Assembly (NCBI RefSeq): GCF_007988965.1
Contig: NZ_BJVD01000001.1
Location: forward strand, 806,001 to 870,000
Length of the DNA: 64,000 bases
Reading direction: 5' to 3'
From: Rummeliibacillus stabekisii
GTDB taxonomy: Bacteria; Bacillota; Bacilli; Bacillales_A; Planococcaceae
The notes under the pieces were generated by a model, which was not told where the DNA came from, searched no databases, and saw nothing but the letters and a program-made list of their open reading frames with translations. The translations under genes were made by a program, and so were the position numbers. Below, in pieces: positions 22,219-31,519 of the stretch (position 1 is its first letter; each line of letters starts with the position of its first letter).

Positions 22219-23400
22219 TTAACGGCGTCTATTGCGATTACGCAAGAACGTTGGAATATCTAGACCTTCTTCTTGATTATTTGATTGGTAAGAAGTGTTT
22301 TGTTGTTGTCTTGGCGCCTCTTTCATTGTGTTCGCCATTTCTTCCGAACGTACTTCACGATTTGGCATTTGCTGCATTGGTTGTTGTTGACGTGGTGCAC
22401 TCATACCGCCTCGGTTTGTATTACGGCCTTCAAATTGTTGTACTTCATCTTCTGTAAACTCTGTTGCAATGACTGTCACAACGATTTCGTCTTTTAAGTT
22501 ATCATTAATGACAGCACCGAAGATAATGTTTACATCTTCATCAGAAGCAGATGAAACGATATCTGCCGCTTCTTGTACTTCGTATAAGCTTAAATTAGAT
22601 CCGCCTGTCATATTCATTAGGACACCCTTCGCCCCATGAATAGATGTTTCAAGCAATGGACTTGAAATTGCTTTTTTCGCAGCTTCTACAGCGCGCGTTT
22701 CGCCTGATGCGATACCAATACCCATTAAAGCAGAGCCTTTATTGGACATGATTGTTTTGACATCGGCAAAGTCTAAGTTGATTAAACCAGGGACAGCGAT
22801 TAAATCTGAAATCCCTTGGACACCTTGACGAAGTACATTATCCGCTTCACGGAAAGCTTCAAGCATTGGCGTATTTTTATCAACAATTTCTAACAAGCGA
22901 TCATTTGGAATAACAATTAACGTATCAACTGCTTCTTTCATCGAGGATGTACCGGAAACAGCTTGTTTTTGACGTTTTTTCCCTTCAAAAGAGAATGGAC
23001 GTGTAACAACGCCAACTGTTAATGCGCCAATATCACGAGCGATTTGGGCAATAACAGGAGCTGCGCCTGTACCTGTACCGCCGCCCATGCCGGCAGTAAC
23101 AAATACCATATCCGCACCGCTAAGTGCTTCTTCAATTTGTTCTTTACTTTCCTCTGCTGCTTTTTTTCCTACTTCTGGGTTAGCACCTGCGCCAAGTCCG
23201 CGAGTAGATTTCGCACCAATTTGCAATTTAACTTCTGCATTTGATAGTTTTAATGCCTGTGCATCTGTATTCACGGCGATAAATTCTACCCCTTGCACTC
23301 CATGTTCAATCATTCGGTTGACTGCATTGTTACCGCCGCCGCCAACACCGATCACTTTAATTACAGCTAGTGAATCGTCATTTGTTTCAAATTCTAACAT
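22219..23400 (-). CDS. ftsZ: cell division GTPase FtsZ
   Basis: Tubulin-like GTPase that forms the Z ring. The 393-aa protein has [17 protein letters not shown] near residue 14, the tubulin signature [13 protein letters not shown] near residue 105, the T7-loop region [17 protein letters not shown], a variable Gln/Asn-rich linker from about residue 320, and the C-terminal conserved peptide [13 protein letters not shown] that binds FtsA, SepF and other partners. 51 bases after ftsA; it is the operon's last gene. Confidence 0.98.
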   Translation of the reverse strand: MLEFETNDDSLAVIKVIGVGGGGNNAVNRMIEHGVQGVEFIAVNTDAQALKLSNAEVKLQIGAKSTRGLGAGANPEVGKKAAEESKEQIEEALSGADMVFVTAGMGGGTGTGAAPVIAQIARDIGALTVGVVTRPFSFEGKKRQKQAVSGTSSMKEAVDTLIVIPNDRLLEIVDKNTPMLEAFREADNVLRQGVQGISDLIAVPGLINLDFADVKTIMSNKGSALMGIGIASGETRAVEAAKKAISSPLLETSIHGAKGVLMNMTGGSNLSLYEVQEAADIVSSASDEDVNIIFGAVINDNLKDEIVVTVIATEFTEDEVQQFEGRNTNRGGMSAPRQQQPMQQMPNREVRSEEMANTMKEAPRQQQNTSYQSNNQEEGLDIPTFLRNRNRRR

Positions 23401-23451
23401 CCTAATTCCTCCTAGTTCAGCTATTAGTGTGTAGGGAAAATCGCCTATTTA

Positions 23452-24735
23452 TTATTCTAAGAATTTATTAAAGAACCCTTTTACTTTTGTAAGTACACCA
23501 TCTCTATGTTCTTCCGTTTCATAGGATGCTTGTTTTTTGGGCTGTTCTACATGAGTGTCATATGGCACATTGCCTAGCGGATTATTATCGCTTACCTCAT
23601 GGTTGAATTGCGATTCCTTATACGCATAGCGAATTAAATTTACAGCGGACGTATATTCAGGTTCTCTTACTCCTATATAATCAGGTGTATAAATCTTTAC
23701 ACTTGTCTGCAATACATGGCGTGCTAATTGAGGAAGGCCTTCTAATTTCGCAACACCGCCAGTCAAAACAACACCACCCGGCAAGTCTTGAATCCCCATC
23801 CGATACAATTCATCTATAATTAAATCGAAAAGTTCTTCTAGTCTTACACCTATAATTTCGGATATGTATCTTTGACTATACTGTTCTTTTGTATCTGCAC
23901 CTATAACTGGTACTTCAAACAATTCATCATCAGAAGCATCATCATAATAAGCATGACCATATTCACGCTTAATCTTTTCTGCTTGTTCTGTTGGAGTTTT
24001 CAAAACGATTGATAAATCCTTCGTCAGATGATCGCCGCCAACAGGGATCATGGCTGTTCCAGTAAAATGTCCTTCTTCAAATACAGCAATAGTTGTAGAA
24101 CCGCCGCCGATATCAACAAAAGCGGTACCTCTGTTGCGCTCATCCTCAGTAAGTGCAAATTCACCAGATGCTAATGGCTGCAAATAAATTTGTTGAATCT
24201 CTAAACCAGCCTTTTCAACGCAACGCAGTACATTGTGCAAGACTGTTTTAGATGTGGTAATCATTGTTCCGTCCATTTCTAAACGGATTCCGATCATACC
24301 TCTTGGATCCTTAATTCCATCTAAGCCATCAACAATATACTGAGTTGGTACAATGTTGATTAATTCTCGATCTGGCGGGATAGACATCAGTTGTGCTGAT
24401 TCCATCACACGATCCAAATCTAAATCTGTGATTTCTCGGTTTTCGCTATTTACTGCCACAACGCCTTTAACAGCATGTAATTGTACTTGGTTTGCTGGAA
24501 TACCTAAAATGACTTTATTGATAGTCATTCCTACCATTCTTTCAGCTTGATCTACTGCTTTTTTAATAGATTGGACTGTAGCATCTATATCTACAATGCT
24601 TCCTCTTCGGATACCTACCGATTTGACATTACCTACACCTATTACATGCACAGTCTCATCATTAACTTCTCCAATTAGCACTTTTACAGAAGAAGAACCA
24701 ATATCTAGTGAAACATATAATTCTGAATGACTCAA
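23452..24735 (-). CDS. ftsA: cell division protein FtsA
   Basis: Actin-like membrane tether for FtsZ. The 427-aa protein has the phosphate-1 motif YVSLDIGSSSVKVLIGE at the N terminus, the 1C domain (GVGNVKSVGIRRGSIVDID), phosphate-2 AFVDIGGGSTTIAVFEEG near residue 205, adenosine motif GGVVLTGGVAKLEG near residue 320, and a C-terminal amphipathic helix LTKVKGFFNKFLE for membrane binding. TTG start at 24735 supported by GGAGGTG eight bases upstream. Two promoter candidates precede it. Confidence 0.97.
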   Translation of the reverse strand: MSHSELYVSLDIGSSSVKVLIGEVNDETVHVIGVGNVKSVGIRRGSIVDIDATVQSIKKAVDQAERMVGMTINKVILGIPANQVQLHAVKGVVAVNSENREITDLDLDRVMESAQLMSIPPDRELINIVPTQYIVDGLDGIKDPRGMIGIRLEMDGTMITTSKTVLHNVLRCVEKAGLEIQQIYLQPLASGEFALTEDERNRGTAFVDIGGGSTTIAVFEEGHFTGTAMIPVGGDHLTKDLSIVLKTPTEQAEKIKREYGHAYYDDASDDELFEVPVIGADTKEQYSQRYISEIIGVRLEELFDLIIDELYRMGIQDLPGGVVLTGGVAKLEGLPQLARHVLQTSVKIYTPDYIGVREPEYTSAVNLIRYAYKESQFNHEVSDNNPLGNVPYDTHVEQPKKQASYETEEHRDGVLTKVKGFFNKFLE

Positions 24736-24768
24736 ACTGTGGCACCTCCTTCAATAACTCTTATGATT

Positions 24769-24797
24769 ATTCTATTGTAAAATGTTAAACTTGTCTA
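24769..24797 (-). promoter_or_regulatory. sigma-A-type promoter of ftsAZ
   Basis: Minus strand TAGACA (24792-24797), 17-base spacer, TAGAAT (24769-24774), each 5/6 to consensus, about 35 bases before the ftsA start. Confidence 0.6.
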
Positions 24798-24802
24798 AAT
24801 AA

Positions 24803-24830
24803 ATTCATGATTGACATACGAAAATCCTTC
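24803..24830 (-). promoter_or_regulatory. sigma-H-type promoter of ftsAZ
   Basis: Minus strand GAAGGATTT (24822-24830), 14 bases, TGAAT (24803-24807). This fits the B. subtilis sigma-H consensus RWAGGAxxT-N14-HGAAT at every position. In B. subtilis ftsAZ also has a sigma-H promoter that boosts FtsZ for the sporulation switch to polar division. Confidence 0.75.
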
Positions 24831-25124
24831 TATTCACCTGTTTTTTTTACTATATAAAACGGATTCATACACCATACACTTTAATTCCCCATTCACATAA
24901 TAGGAAACTCTTCACCTATAAAAAGAGGTTTTCGGCAATTACCCATTTTATATAAATCTACTATTGCAATAAAATATAGGGAAGAAAAAAATAAAACTTT
25001 TTTCAATTAATTAATGCTTAAGCTAAGATTACTACATTTGTAAACTATTTAAAACTGATAATAATAGAAATAATGTAATTTTTAGATAAAAACACTGAAT
25101 TAACCAAATGCTTGTACTGTATTT
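24831..25124 (-). other. remaining noncoding part of the ftsA-divIB gap
   Basis: The whole gap between the divIB stop and the ftsA start is 389 bases. Apart from the two promoter candidates near ftsA it is very A+T-rich, with no convincing reading frame and only weak stems such as AAACCTCTT/AAGAGTTT near 24906-24932. Genes sometimes found here in Bacillus (ylxW, ylxX, sbp) are absent. Confidence 0.7.
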
Positions 25125-25880
25125 CTATTTTTTGCTGTATTCATCACGATAAGATCGATAGAATGTACCCACTTCTAAATCAATAACGCCTTTATCTTTA
25201 TGTTTAATTTGAGAAATGATGGATGGATAAAATTTTAGCTTGGAAGCAAGAGATGAAATAGATCCCCTCACTTCAAAACCATCATTCATAAACATTTGAA
25301 TAGCATAGGGATTTGAGTCGTTTGGTATTAGATTTACTTGTGATATCAATGCAGTTAATTCACTACTCAATTGTTTTAACTGACGAATCATCTTGACCCG
25401 GGTTTTTTTATTTTCAAAACCAACAAGTATTGGCATATCCAACCTTGTTGGTAGTTTACTTAAACGAAGGGTTTGTCCATTATCAAGAACTAAACTGTAT
25501 TGATCATTTTCTTTTAAGAAAGCTACATCTTTATGCTCTTTAATGGAAAGTGTAACAGTGTTGAGCCAGCTTCTTTTGACCTCAACATTTTTTACTATTT
25601 GCTTACTTTTTATAAGCCCTTCAATTTTGCTACTTTTAAAATCCCATAAAGAATTACCCTTTTTTAAACCACTATGCTTTATGTAATAGTCTTTACTTTG
25701 TAAATGGTTACCTTCTACTTTTATTCTTCCAATATGGCTATATGGCGATTGAAAATATAGAAGAGTCAGTAAGGTAATTAAGAATATAACTATAAGTATG
25801 ATAAATCGTCGGTTTGTTCTTTTTTTTCGGCGTTCTCTTAATGTTGGAATTCGTTCTTCAATATCAATTACTTTATCCAT
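25125..25880 (-). CDS. divIB: cell division protein DivIB/FtsQ
   Basis: Bitopic membrane protein that scaffolds the FtsL-FtsB divisome complex. The 251-aa protein has a basic cytoplasmic stretch (RERRKKRTNRRF), one transmembrane helix at about residues 26-45 (IILIVIFLITLLTLLYF), then the extracytoplasmic POTRA domain (SHIGRIKVEGNHLQSKDYYIKHSGL) and a beta domain. The frame extends three codons to a GTG, but AGGGAG eight bases before the ATG at 25880 favours MDKVIDIEERIP. It follows spoVE directly because murG and murB are not here. Confidence 0.93.
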   Translation of the reverse strand: MDKVIDIEERIPTLRERRKKRTNRRFIILIVIFLITLLTLLYFQSPYSHIGRIKVEGNHLQSKDYYIKHSGLKKGNSLWDFKSSKIEGLIKSKQIVKNVEVKRSWLNTVTLSIKEHKDVAFLKENDQYSLVLDNGQTLRLSKLPTRLDMPILVGFENKKTRVKMIRQLKQLSSELTALISQVNLIPNDSNPYAIQMFMNDGFEVRGSISSLASKLKFYPSIISQIKHKDKGVIDLEVGTFYRSYRDEYSKK

Positions 25881-25902
25881 ACTGACCACTCCCTTCTATA
25901 AA

Positions 25903-26988
25903 TTAGTCTTCCCTCGAAAAGTTCCATATGATGCCAATCGCAATCCATGTTACCACAAGAGATGTTCCTCCATAACTGATAAATGGCAATGTGACACCAG
26001 TAACGGGCAATAAACCTGATACTACACCAATGTTTAGGAATGCTTGAAATCCAATCATTCCTATTAATGTAGCTATGCTATACAGCGAAACTTTGAGACT
26101 CGACTTGTAAGCTAATCTTAAGCCTGCATAAATCAGCAACCCAAAAGCACAAATAATTGTCGCTGCCCCCAGAAAACCCATTTCTTCTGTAATAATGGAG
26201 AATATAAAATCATTTTGGGGTTCAGGTAAGTATAAATACTTTTGGCGGCTATTGCCAAAACCAAAGCCATATAATCCTGCCGGTCCTATAGCCATTAATG
26301 ACTGAATCGCTTGAAATCCGCTACCTAAAGGATCTGACCACGGATCCAAAAAAGCCTCGATTCTTTTTAACCGATACGGTGCTGATAGGATCAATCCAAC
26401 TAGCCCTGCGACGCCTGCAATAATTAAGAAAACATAAAACCGGAATGGATATCCTGCGATAAAGAATAACAAGAAGACAGATACAATTAAAATAAATGCA
26501 GATCCAAAATCTGGCTGTACCATTATAAGTGCCACTGGCAAAAACAGATAAAGAAAATGTTTCCAATGAATTTTAGATGCAGTTGCCTTTTGTTTAGACA
26601 GGATAAAACTCAACTTAATGATTGTAGCAATCTTCGTTAATTCCGAAGGTTGAAGACTCAGTGGTCCAAGCGCAATCCAGCTCTGGGATCCATTCCGGAC
26701 AACACCAATCCCTGGAATTAAAACTGCTACTAGTAACAGTAATGATAACCAATAAAATAGTGTCCATGTTTTTTCTAGCTGAAGTCCTTTATAACGACCG
26801 CAAGCATAGAAAACGGTTAAAGCGATCGCTAAATAGATGAGTTGCTTTACTAAGAACGGCGCTGTTTGGCCATAATGGATTTTACCCCAGTACGAACCTG
26901 CCGAATATACAAAAACAATGCCAGAGGCAGTTAGAAATAACGCGGCAATGATTAACCATAAACGTTCACGCTGTAACAGGCAAGGCAT
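25903..26988 (-). CDS. spoVE: FtsW/RodA/SpoVE-family lipid II polymerase
   Basis: SEDS-family glycosyltransferase of 361 aa with about ten transmembrane helices. Family signatures: GSQSWIALGPLSLQPSELTKI with the conserved QPSE near residue 113, LIMVQPDFGSAF with the catalytic-Asp region, LPEPQNDFIFSIITEEMGF, and GVTLPFISYGGTSL. Between murD and divIB, the position held by spoVE in B. subtilis, so a role with SpoVD in spore cortex synthesis is likely; a vegetative FtsW function cannot be excluded from sequence. Placed 12 bases after murD. Confidence 0.9.
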   Translation of the reverse strand: MPCLLQRERLWLIIAALFLTASGIVFVYSAGSYWGKIHYGQTAPFLVKQLIYLAIALTVFYACGRYKGLQLEKTWTLFYWLSLLLLVAVLIPGIGVVRNGSQSWIALGPLSLQPSELTKIATIIKLSFILSKQKATASKIHWKHFLYLFLPVALIMVQPDFGSAFILIVSVFLLFFIAGYPFRFYVFLIIAGVAGLVGLILSAPYRLKRIEAFLDPWSDPLGSGFQAIQSLMAIGPAGLYGFGFGNSRQKYLYLPEPQNDFIFSIITEEMGFLGAATIICAFGLLIYAGLRLAYKSSLKVSLYSIATLIGMIGFQAFLNIGVVSGLLPVTGVTLPFISYGGTSLVVTWIAIGIIWNFSRED

Positions 26989-26999
26989 CCTTCCTATTG

Positions 27000-28364
27000 T
27001 TAGTCTTTATATTCGTCTAATTCCATGACAGATTGGATAAATAAATCTCCTCTAGTTTCAAAGTTTGGATACTGGTCCCAACTTGCACAAGCAGGTGATA
27101 GAAGAATCACATCCCCTTCATTAGACAACTGAGCTGCCTTAGGGACGGCCTTCTGGATATCCGTTGCATATACAATGCTTTCAACACCGCAACTTTTCGC
27201 AAAATCTGCAAAACGCTCTGCGGTTTGACCGAATACAACTGTAGCATGAACATTTGCCATGACAGGTCGAAGTTCTTCAAAGGAGTGACCACGGTCTAAT
27301 CCGCCCGCAAGTAGAACAATCGGTTGGTTGAACGCAGCAAGAGCACTTCGGGTTGCTAAGGTATTCGTCGCCTTAGAATCATTATAAATTTTTCTCTTTC
27401 TCCATTCGCGGACAAACTGTGTACGATGTCTTACACCGGCAAATGAAGATAGGACAGATGCCATATTCTCTTTTGGACAATCCATCAAAATAGCTGCTGC
27501 TACTGCTGCGAGGACATTTTCTAAATTATGCGCACCAGGTAATGCAATTGTGTCACGTTTTAAAATTGGTGCACCCTCCCAATAAATCATATCTTCGTCA
27601 GCGCTAATGCCCTCTTTGCTTATTGCTTTTGTTGTAAAAGGAATCAATTTCGCATTAGATTTTTCTGCATAGGAAGCTACAATTTCTTGGTCGGCATTAT
27701 AAATCAAATAATCGCTACTATCCTGATTTCGCGTAATGTTGAATTTCGCTTCACCATATTCTTTCATGGTGCCATGGTAGTCAATATGTGCTTCGTATAA
27801 ATTAGTCCAAATCGCAATTTTGGGTTTAAAAGTTTCAATACCCATTAACTGAAATGATGAAAGCTCCGTGACTATAACTTGATCAGCTTCTGCACTTTCA
27901 GCTACTGTGCAAGCCACTGTACCTATATTGCCAGCAATTAATGGCTTTAAACCGCCCTGTTGTAAAATTTCATATAGCAAGGTGGTTGTAGTCGTTTTTC
28001 CGTTTGAACCGGTAATACCAATAAAGGGTGCTTCGCTGATTAAATAAGCAAGCTCAACCTCTGTCCAAACTGGAATACCACGTTTTATAGCATCCTCTAC
28101 AATAATATTGTTATACGGAATACCTGGATTTTTAATCACATATTCAAAGCCTTCATCCAATAAATTTCCCGGGTGATGACCACAAATAACAGTAATTCCT
28201 TGTTGAAGGAGCTTTTGAGCTTCTATATTTTCTTCGAATGGTTTGGCATCGTTGACTGTTACAAAAGCGCCCATTTTATGAAGCAATTCTGCAGCAGCCA
28301 CCCCACTTTTAGCCAAACCTAATACTAAAACTTTCTTATGTTCCATCATAGATAGTTGTTTCAT
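27000..28364 (-). CDS. murD: UDP-N-acetylmuramoyl-L-alanine--D-glutamate ligase
   Basis: Adds D-Glu to UDP-MurNAc-L-Ala. With the start at 28364 it is 454 aa: Rossmann-like N domain (KKVLVLGLAKSGVAAAELL), ATP-binding GITGSNGKTTTTTLL near residue 110, central-domain ELSSFQLMGI and NLYEAHIDYHG, and C domain with VLLAGGLDRGHSFEEL and LLSPACASWDQYPNFETRG. The frame extends 25 codons upstream into mraY, but GGAGGT six bases before the ATG settles the start, and the stop of mraY overlaps by one base (TAATG). Confidence 0.97.
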   Translation of the reverse strand: MKQLSMMEHKKVLVLGLAKSGVAAAELLHKMGAFVTVNDAKPFEENIEAQKLLQQGITVICGHHPGNLLDEGFEYVIKNPGIPYNNIIVEDAIKRGIPVWTEVELAYLISEAPFIGITGSNGKTTTTTLLYEILQQGGLKPLIAGNIGTVACTVAESAEADQVIVTELSSFQLMGIETFKPKIAIWTNLYEAHIDYHGTMKEYGEAKFNITRNQDSSDYLIYNADQEIVASYAEKSNAKLIPFTTKAISKEGISADEDMIYWEGAPILKRDTIALPGAHNLENVLAAVAAAILMDCPKENMASVLSSFAGVRHRTQFVREWRKRKIYNDSKATNTLATRSALAAFNQPIVLLAGGLDRGHSFEELRPVMANVHATVVFGQTAERFADFAKSCGVESIVYATDIQKAVPKAAQLSNEGDVILLSPACASWDQYPNFETRGDLFIQSVMELDEYKD

Positions 28365-29335
28365 TACAATACCTCCGGAACCACTGCGAGCAATGCCGCC
28401 ACTAATGCTGTTAACCAAAACGTTAGGACAATACGCCATTCCGACCAGCCTGATAGCTCAAAATGGTGATGTAGTGGACTCATTTTAAAAATTCGTTTAC
28501 CTGTTAATTTAAAGCTTGCTACCTGTAAGATAACAGACAATGTTTCTAAGACAAAAATAATCCCGATGATCAATAGAAGAAGCTCTTGGCCAACAAGGAT
28601 GGAGAGCATAGCTAAAGCTCCACCCAGTGCCAGCGAGCCTGTATCTCCCATAAACACTTTTGCCGGATTTGCGTTGAATAGTAAGAAACCTAATAGAGCT
28701 CCTACTACAGCAAACGCGAAAATAGCAATATCTAATTGGTCATTCAAGAGCGCCAATACTCCGTAAGCGGCAAAAGCAATAGATGCTGTGCCAGATACTA
28801 AACCATCCAATCCGTCTGTCAGGTTCACTGCATTTGAGAAACCAACAAGCCAGAAAATCAGGAATAATACATAGATTGCCCCTAAATGGATTGCATAGTC
28901 AGTAAACGGTATTTGAATTGTATTATGGAAGGTACCTAATCTCATCAAGAAATAAGCTGCTACAGAAATAACGATTTGGCCAATCAACTTTTGTAAAGAG
29001 GTTAATCCCAAATTACGTTTAAAGATGATTTTTAAGCCATCATCTAAAAATCCGATCACCCCAAAACCTATTAAAACAATAATTAATATAATGGATTGTG
29101 AGGTGAACTCGCCTTTTATAAGGCTAATGATAAGGGTAGTCGCAATAATAGATAATAGGAAAATGACGCCTCCCATCGTCGGCGTACCCGCCTTTTTCAT
29201 ATGTGATTTAGGGCCTTCTTCACGGATGCTTTGGCCAAATTTAAATCGTCTTAACATAGGAATAATAATAGGGCCTAATATGACCGAGATAACAAAAGAA
29301 ATTGCTAAAATAATTAGCATTGTTGCGATTGACAT
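28364..29335 (-). CDS. mraY: phospho-N-acetylmuramoyl-pentapeptide-transferase
   Basis: Makes lipid I on the cytoplasmic membrane face. The 323-aa polytopic protein has GTPTMGGVIFLLSI near residue 50, FLDDGLKIIFKRN with the Asp pair, the NLTDGLDGLVSGT motif near residue 171 and the HHHFELSGWSE loop near residue 287. AAGGAGAA seven bases upstream supports the ATG. In B. subtilis murE lies just before mraY; here spoVD does, with a 76-base gap. Confidence 0.97.
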   Translation of the reverse strand: MSIATMLIILAISFVISVILGPIIIPMLRRFKFGQSIREEGPKSHMKKAGTPTMGGVIFLLSIIATTLIISLIKGEFTSQSIILIIVLIGFGVIGFLDDGLKIIFKRNLGLTSLQKLIGQIVISVAAYFLMRLGTFHNTIQIPFTDYAIHLGAIYVLFLIFWLVGFSNAVNLTDGLDGLVSGTASIAFAAYGVLALLNDQLDIAIFAFAVVGALLGFLLFNANPAKVFMGDTGSLALGGALAMLSILVGQELLLLIIGIIFVLETLSVILQVASFKLTGKRIFKMSPLHHHFELSGWSEWRIVLTFWLTALVAALLAVVPEVL

Positions 29336-29411
29336 GAAAAAATTCTCCTTCTAAACTTCTTTAGTACATGTACTATCATAGTAGTTTCAGTTTCATTTTT
29401 AAAGACTAAGA

Positions 29412-31328
29412 TTATTCTTTTTCTAAATAAACGTGAATAGTCCCATCTTTTACGATTTGTGCATCTGCTTCAGGTAGTTGAGAAACAATCTTCTCTCCCT
29501 CCCCATGCCATTCTATACGGAATGGATAAAGCATACCTGTAATTTCTTTTTTGCTTTGGCCCACTAAGTCTGGAACGCGCACCTTTTCCACATCTCCCCA
29601 ACGATATGGCTTTTCAATCTGCTTTTTACGATTTTTAATTCCAACAATTGGATGGATATCTTCAATAATTTGACCTACGATCGGCGCAGCAATGACGCCC
29701 CCAAACTGAGGTCCCTGCTTCGGATTATCAATCGCTACATAGACAACTACTTCCGGATCATCTGCTGGTGCAAACCCGACAAATGATACAATATACTCTC
29801 CATCTTTATAGCGTCCATTTTCAGCTTTCTGTGCAGTTCCTGTTTTCCCGCCGATTCGAAGCTGATCACGGTAAGCGCCTCTACCTGAACCGTTTGCAAC
29901 CACAGATTCTAATGCAGCTCTAACCTTTGCGCTTGTTTCTTTTCGTATCACCTGGTTCTTTTTGGTCGGTTCGTATGTTTTTAGGACTTCTCCATTTTCT
30001 CCGTTCACAATTCTTTTTACGATATATGGGGTCATTAATTTCCCGCCGTTCACAGCTGCTGCGACTGCTTGCACTTGTTGAATTGGCGTTACCGAAATTC
30101 CTTGACCAAATGACGTGGTAGCATGCTCTACAGGACCATAATTTTTAGGTGAGAATAAAATGCCTGTCGACTCTCCAGCCATGTTAGAGCCTGTAACTTG
30201 GCCAAAACCAAAGTCACGGATATATTTTTGCAATTTAGTCGGGCCCACTCGTCTTCCCAATTCAATAAACCCTGGGTTACATGAATTTTCCACAACTTGC
30301 AAGAATGTTTCACTACCATGACCGGAGCGTTTCCAGCAACGTAGCTTTGCTCCTTCTACATTGGCGTAGCCTGGATCAAAGAAACTTTCATTTTCTAAGT
30401 TGACTGCATTTTCATTCAGTGCTGCACTTAATGTAATGATTTTGAATGTTGAACCCGGTTCATATGTCATCCATACAGGCAAATTACGATTGTAGATACT
30501 TTGATCCACTTTCAAATATTCTGCCGGGTTATATGTTGGGAATGAAGCTAATCCCAAAATTTCGCCTGTATTTGGATTCATTGCAACACCAATTGCTTGA
30601 TCTGCATTATATTTCTTCATCGCCTGCGCTAGTTCTCTTTCAACCACTTTTTGGACACCAACATCAACCGTTAATTCTAAAGTGGCACCGTCCTGTCCCT
30701 TTTTCCATCCATCCTCTACATGCGGTAGGTTTGCTCCCTTTGCATCAGTAAATAATCGAATGGCTGACTCTTTCCCTAACAACAAGTCATTATACTGATA
30801 TTCAAGTCCTGCCAGCCCCTGCATATCGCTGCCTGTAAATCCTAATAACCTTGACAGCAATACACCATATGGATAGTCGCGCATATAATCAAGACCCGTA
30901 TAGACGCCAGGGATTTGTAATTTTTGAATAGCTTCCGCTACCTCATTGGAAATGTTCTTTCCTTCTGGCGCCAGTTTAACAATAAAGTCTTTCTTATTCA
31001 GCTTTTTCTCTAAAGCCTCTTTACTCGTACCTAGTATAGGAGCTAATTGCTCTGCTACTTTATCAGGTTCTTTATTTTGTGCAGGCATAAAGTATAATGT
31101 AGGCGCCAGCTTGTTCCCGACCAACAGCTTACCGTTGCGGTCAGTGATATTGCCCCGCAGACTTTTCATCGGCACTTCCCTGTCCCAATTTTCTTCTGCT
31201 TTTTTGGTTAAAAAATCATGCTGGATAAACTGGACCACAATCAATTTTCCGATCAACATTGCACCTAAGCAGAAAAAAATCAGTACGACAATTTTCAATC
31301 TCATGCTTGCTTGTTTAGTAACCCACAT
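29412..31328 (-). CDS. spoVD: sporulation-specific class B penicillin-binding protein SpoVD
   Basis: Transpeptidase needed for spore cortex peptidoglycan. The 638-aa protein has one N-terminal transmembrane helix (KIVVLIFFCLGAMLIGKLIVV), a PBP dimer domain (RGNITDRNGKLL), the transpeptidase motifs SxxK in EPGSTFKIITL, SxN in ENSCNPGF and KTG in GGKTGTAQKAE, and one C-terminal PASTA domain (VRVPDLVGQSKKEITGML). The single PASTA domain is typical of SpoVD, versus two in PBP2B. The frame opens at a GTG at 31343; ATG 31328 is preferred because the nearest ribosome site (AAAAAGGTG) touches the GTG. Confidence 0.92.
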   Translation of the reverse strand: MWVTKQASMRLKIVVLIFFCLGAMLIGKLIVVQFIQHDFLTKKAEENWDREVPMKSLRGNITDRNGKLLVGNKLAPTLYFMPAQNKEPDKVAEQLAPILGTSKEALEKKLNKKDFIVKLAPEGKNISNEVAEAIQKLQIPGVYTGLDYMRDYPYGVLLSRLLGFTGSDMQGLAGLEYQYNDLLLGKESAIRLFTDAKGANLPHVEDGWKKGQDGATLELTVDVGVQKVVERELAQAMKKYNADQAIGVAMNPNTGEILGLASFPTYNPAEYLKVDQSIYNRNLPVWMTYEPGSTFKIITLSAALNENAVNLENESFFDPGYANVEGAKLRCWKRSGHGSETFLQVVENSCNPGFIELGRRVGPTKLQKYIRDFGFGQVTGSNMAGESTGILFSPKNYGPVEHATTSFGQGISVTPIQQVQAVAAAVNGGKLMTPYIVKRIVNGENGEVLKTYEPTKKNQVIRKETSAKVRAALESVVANGSGRGAYRDQLRIGGKTGTAQKAENGRYKDGEYIVSFVGFAPADDPEVVVYVAIDNPKQGPQFGGVIAAPIVGQIIEDIHPIVGIKNRKKQIEKPYRWGDVEKVRVPDLVGQSKKEITGMLYPFRIEWHGEGEKIVSQLPEADAQIVKDGTIHVYLEKE

Positions 31329-31357
31329 AGTTCGACAAATCACACCTTTTTACATGT

Positions 31358-31386
31358 AAGATATGATTGCAAAAAGGTGACTATGC
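31358..31386 (-). promoter_or_regulatory. sigma-E-like promoter of spoVD
   Basis: Minus strand GCATAGT (31380-31386; 6/7 to KMATATT), 14-base spacer, CATATCTT (31358-31365; CATA and final T of CATACAMT). Transcription would start about 23 bases before the ATG at 31328. In B. subtilis spoVD is sigma-E dependent. Confidence 0.45.
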
Positions 31387-31519
31387 TTATCTTTGTTCAT
31401 TTCACATTGTTCCGTAAAGAAACTGTTGTGAAAGAATCGAAGTGTGTAAACATCGACTCTTTAGCATTAAACAAAAGCTGGCGAACCATTTCTCCCTTAT
31501 TAAATGGGCTTTCTACGAC

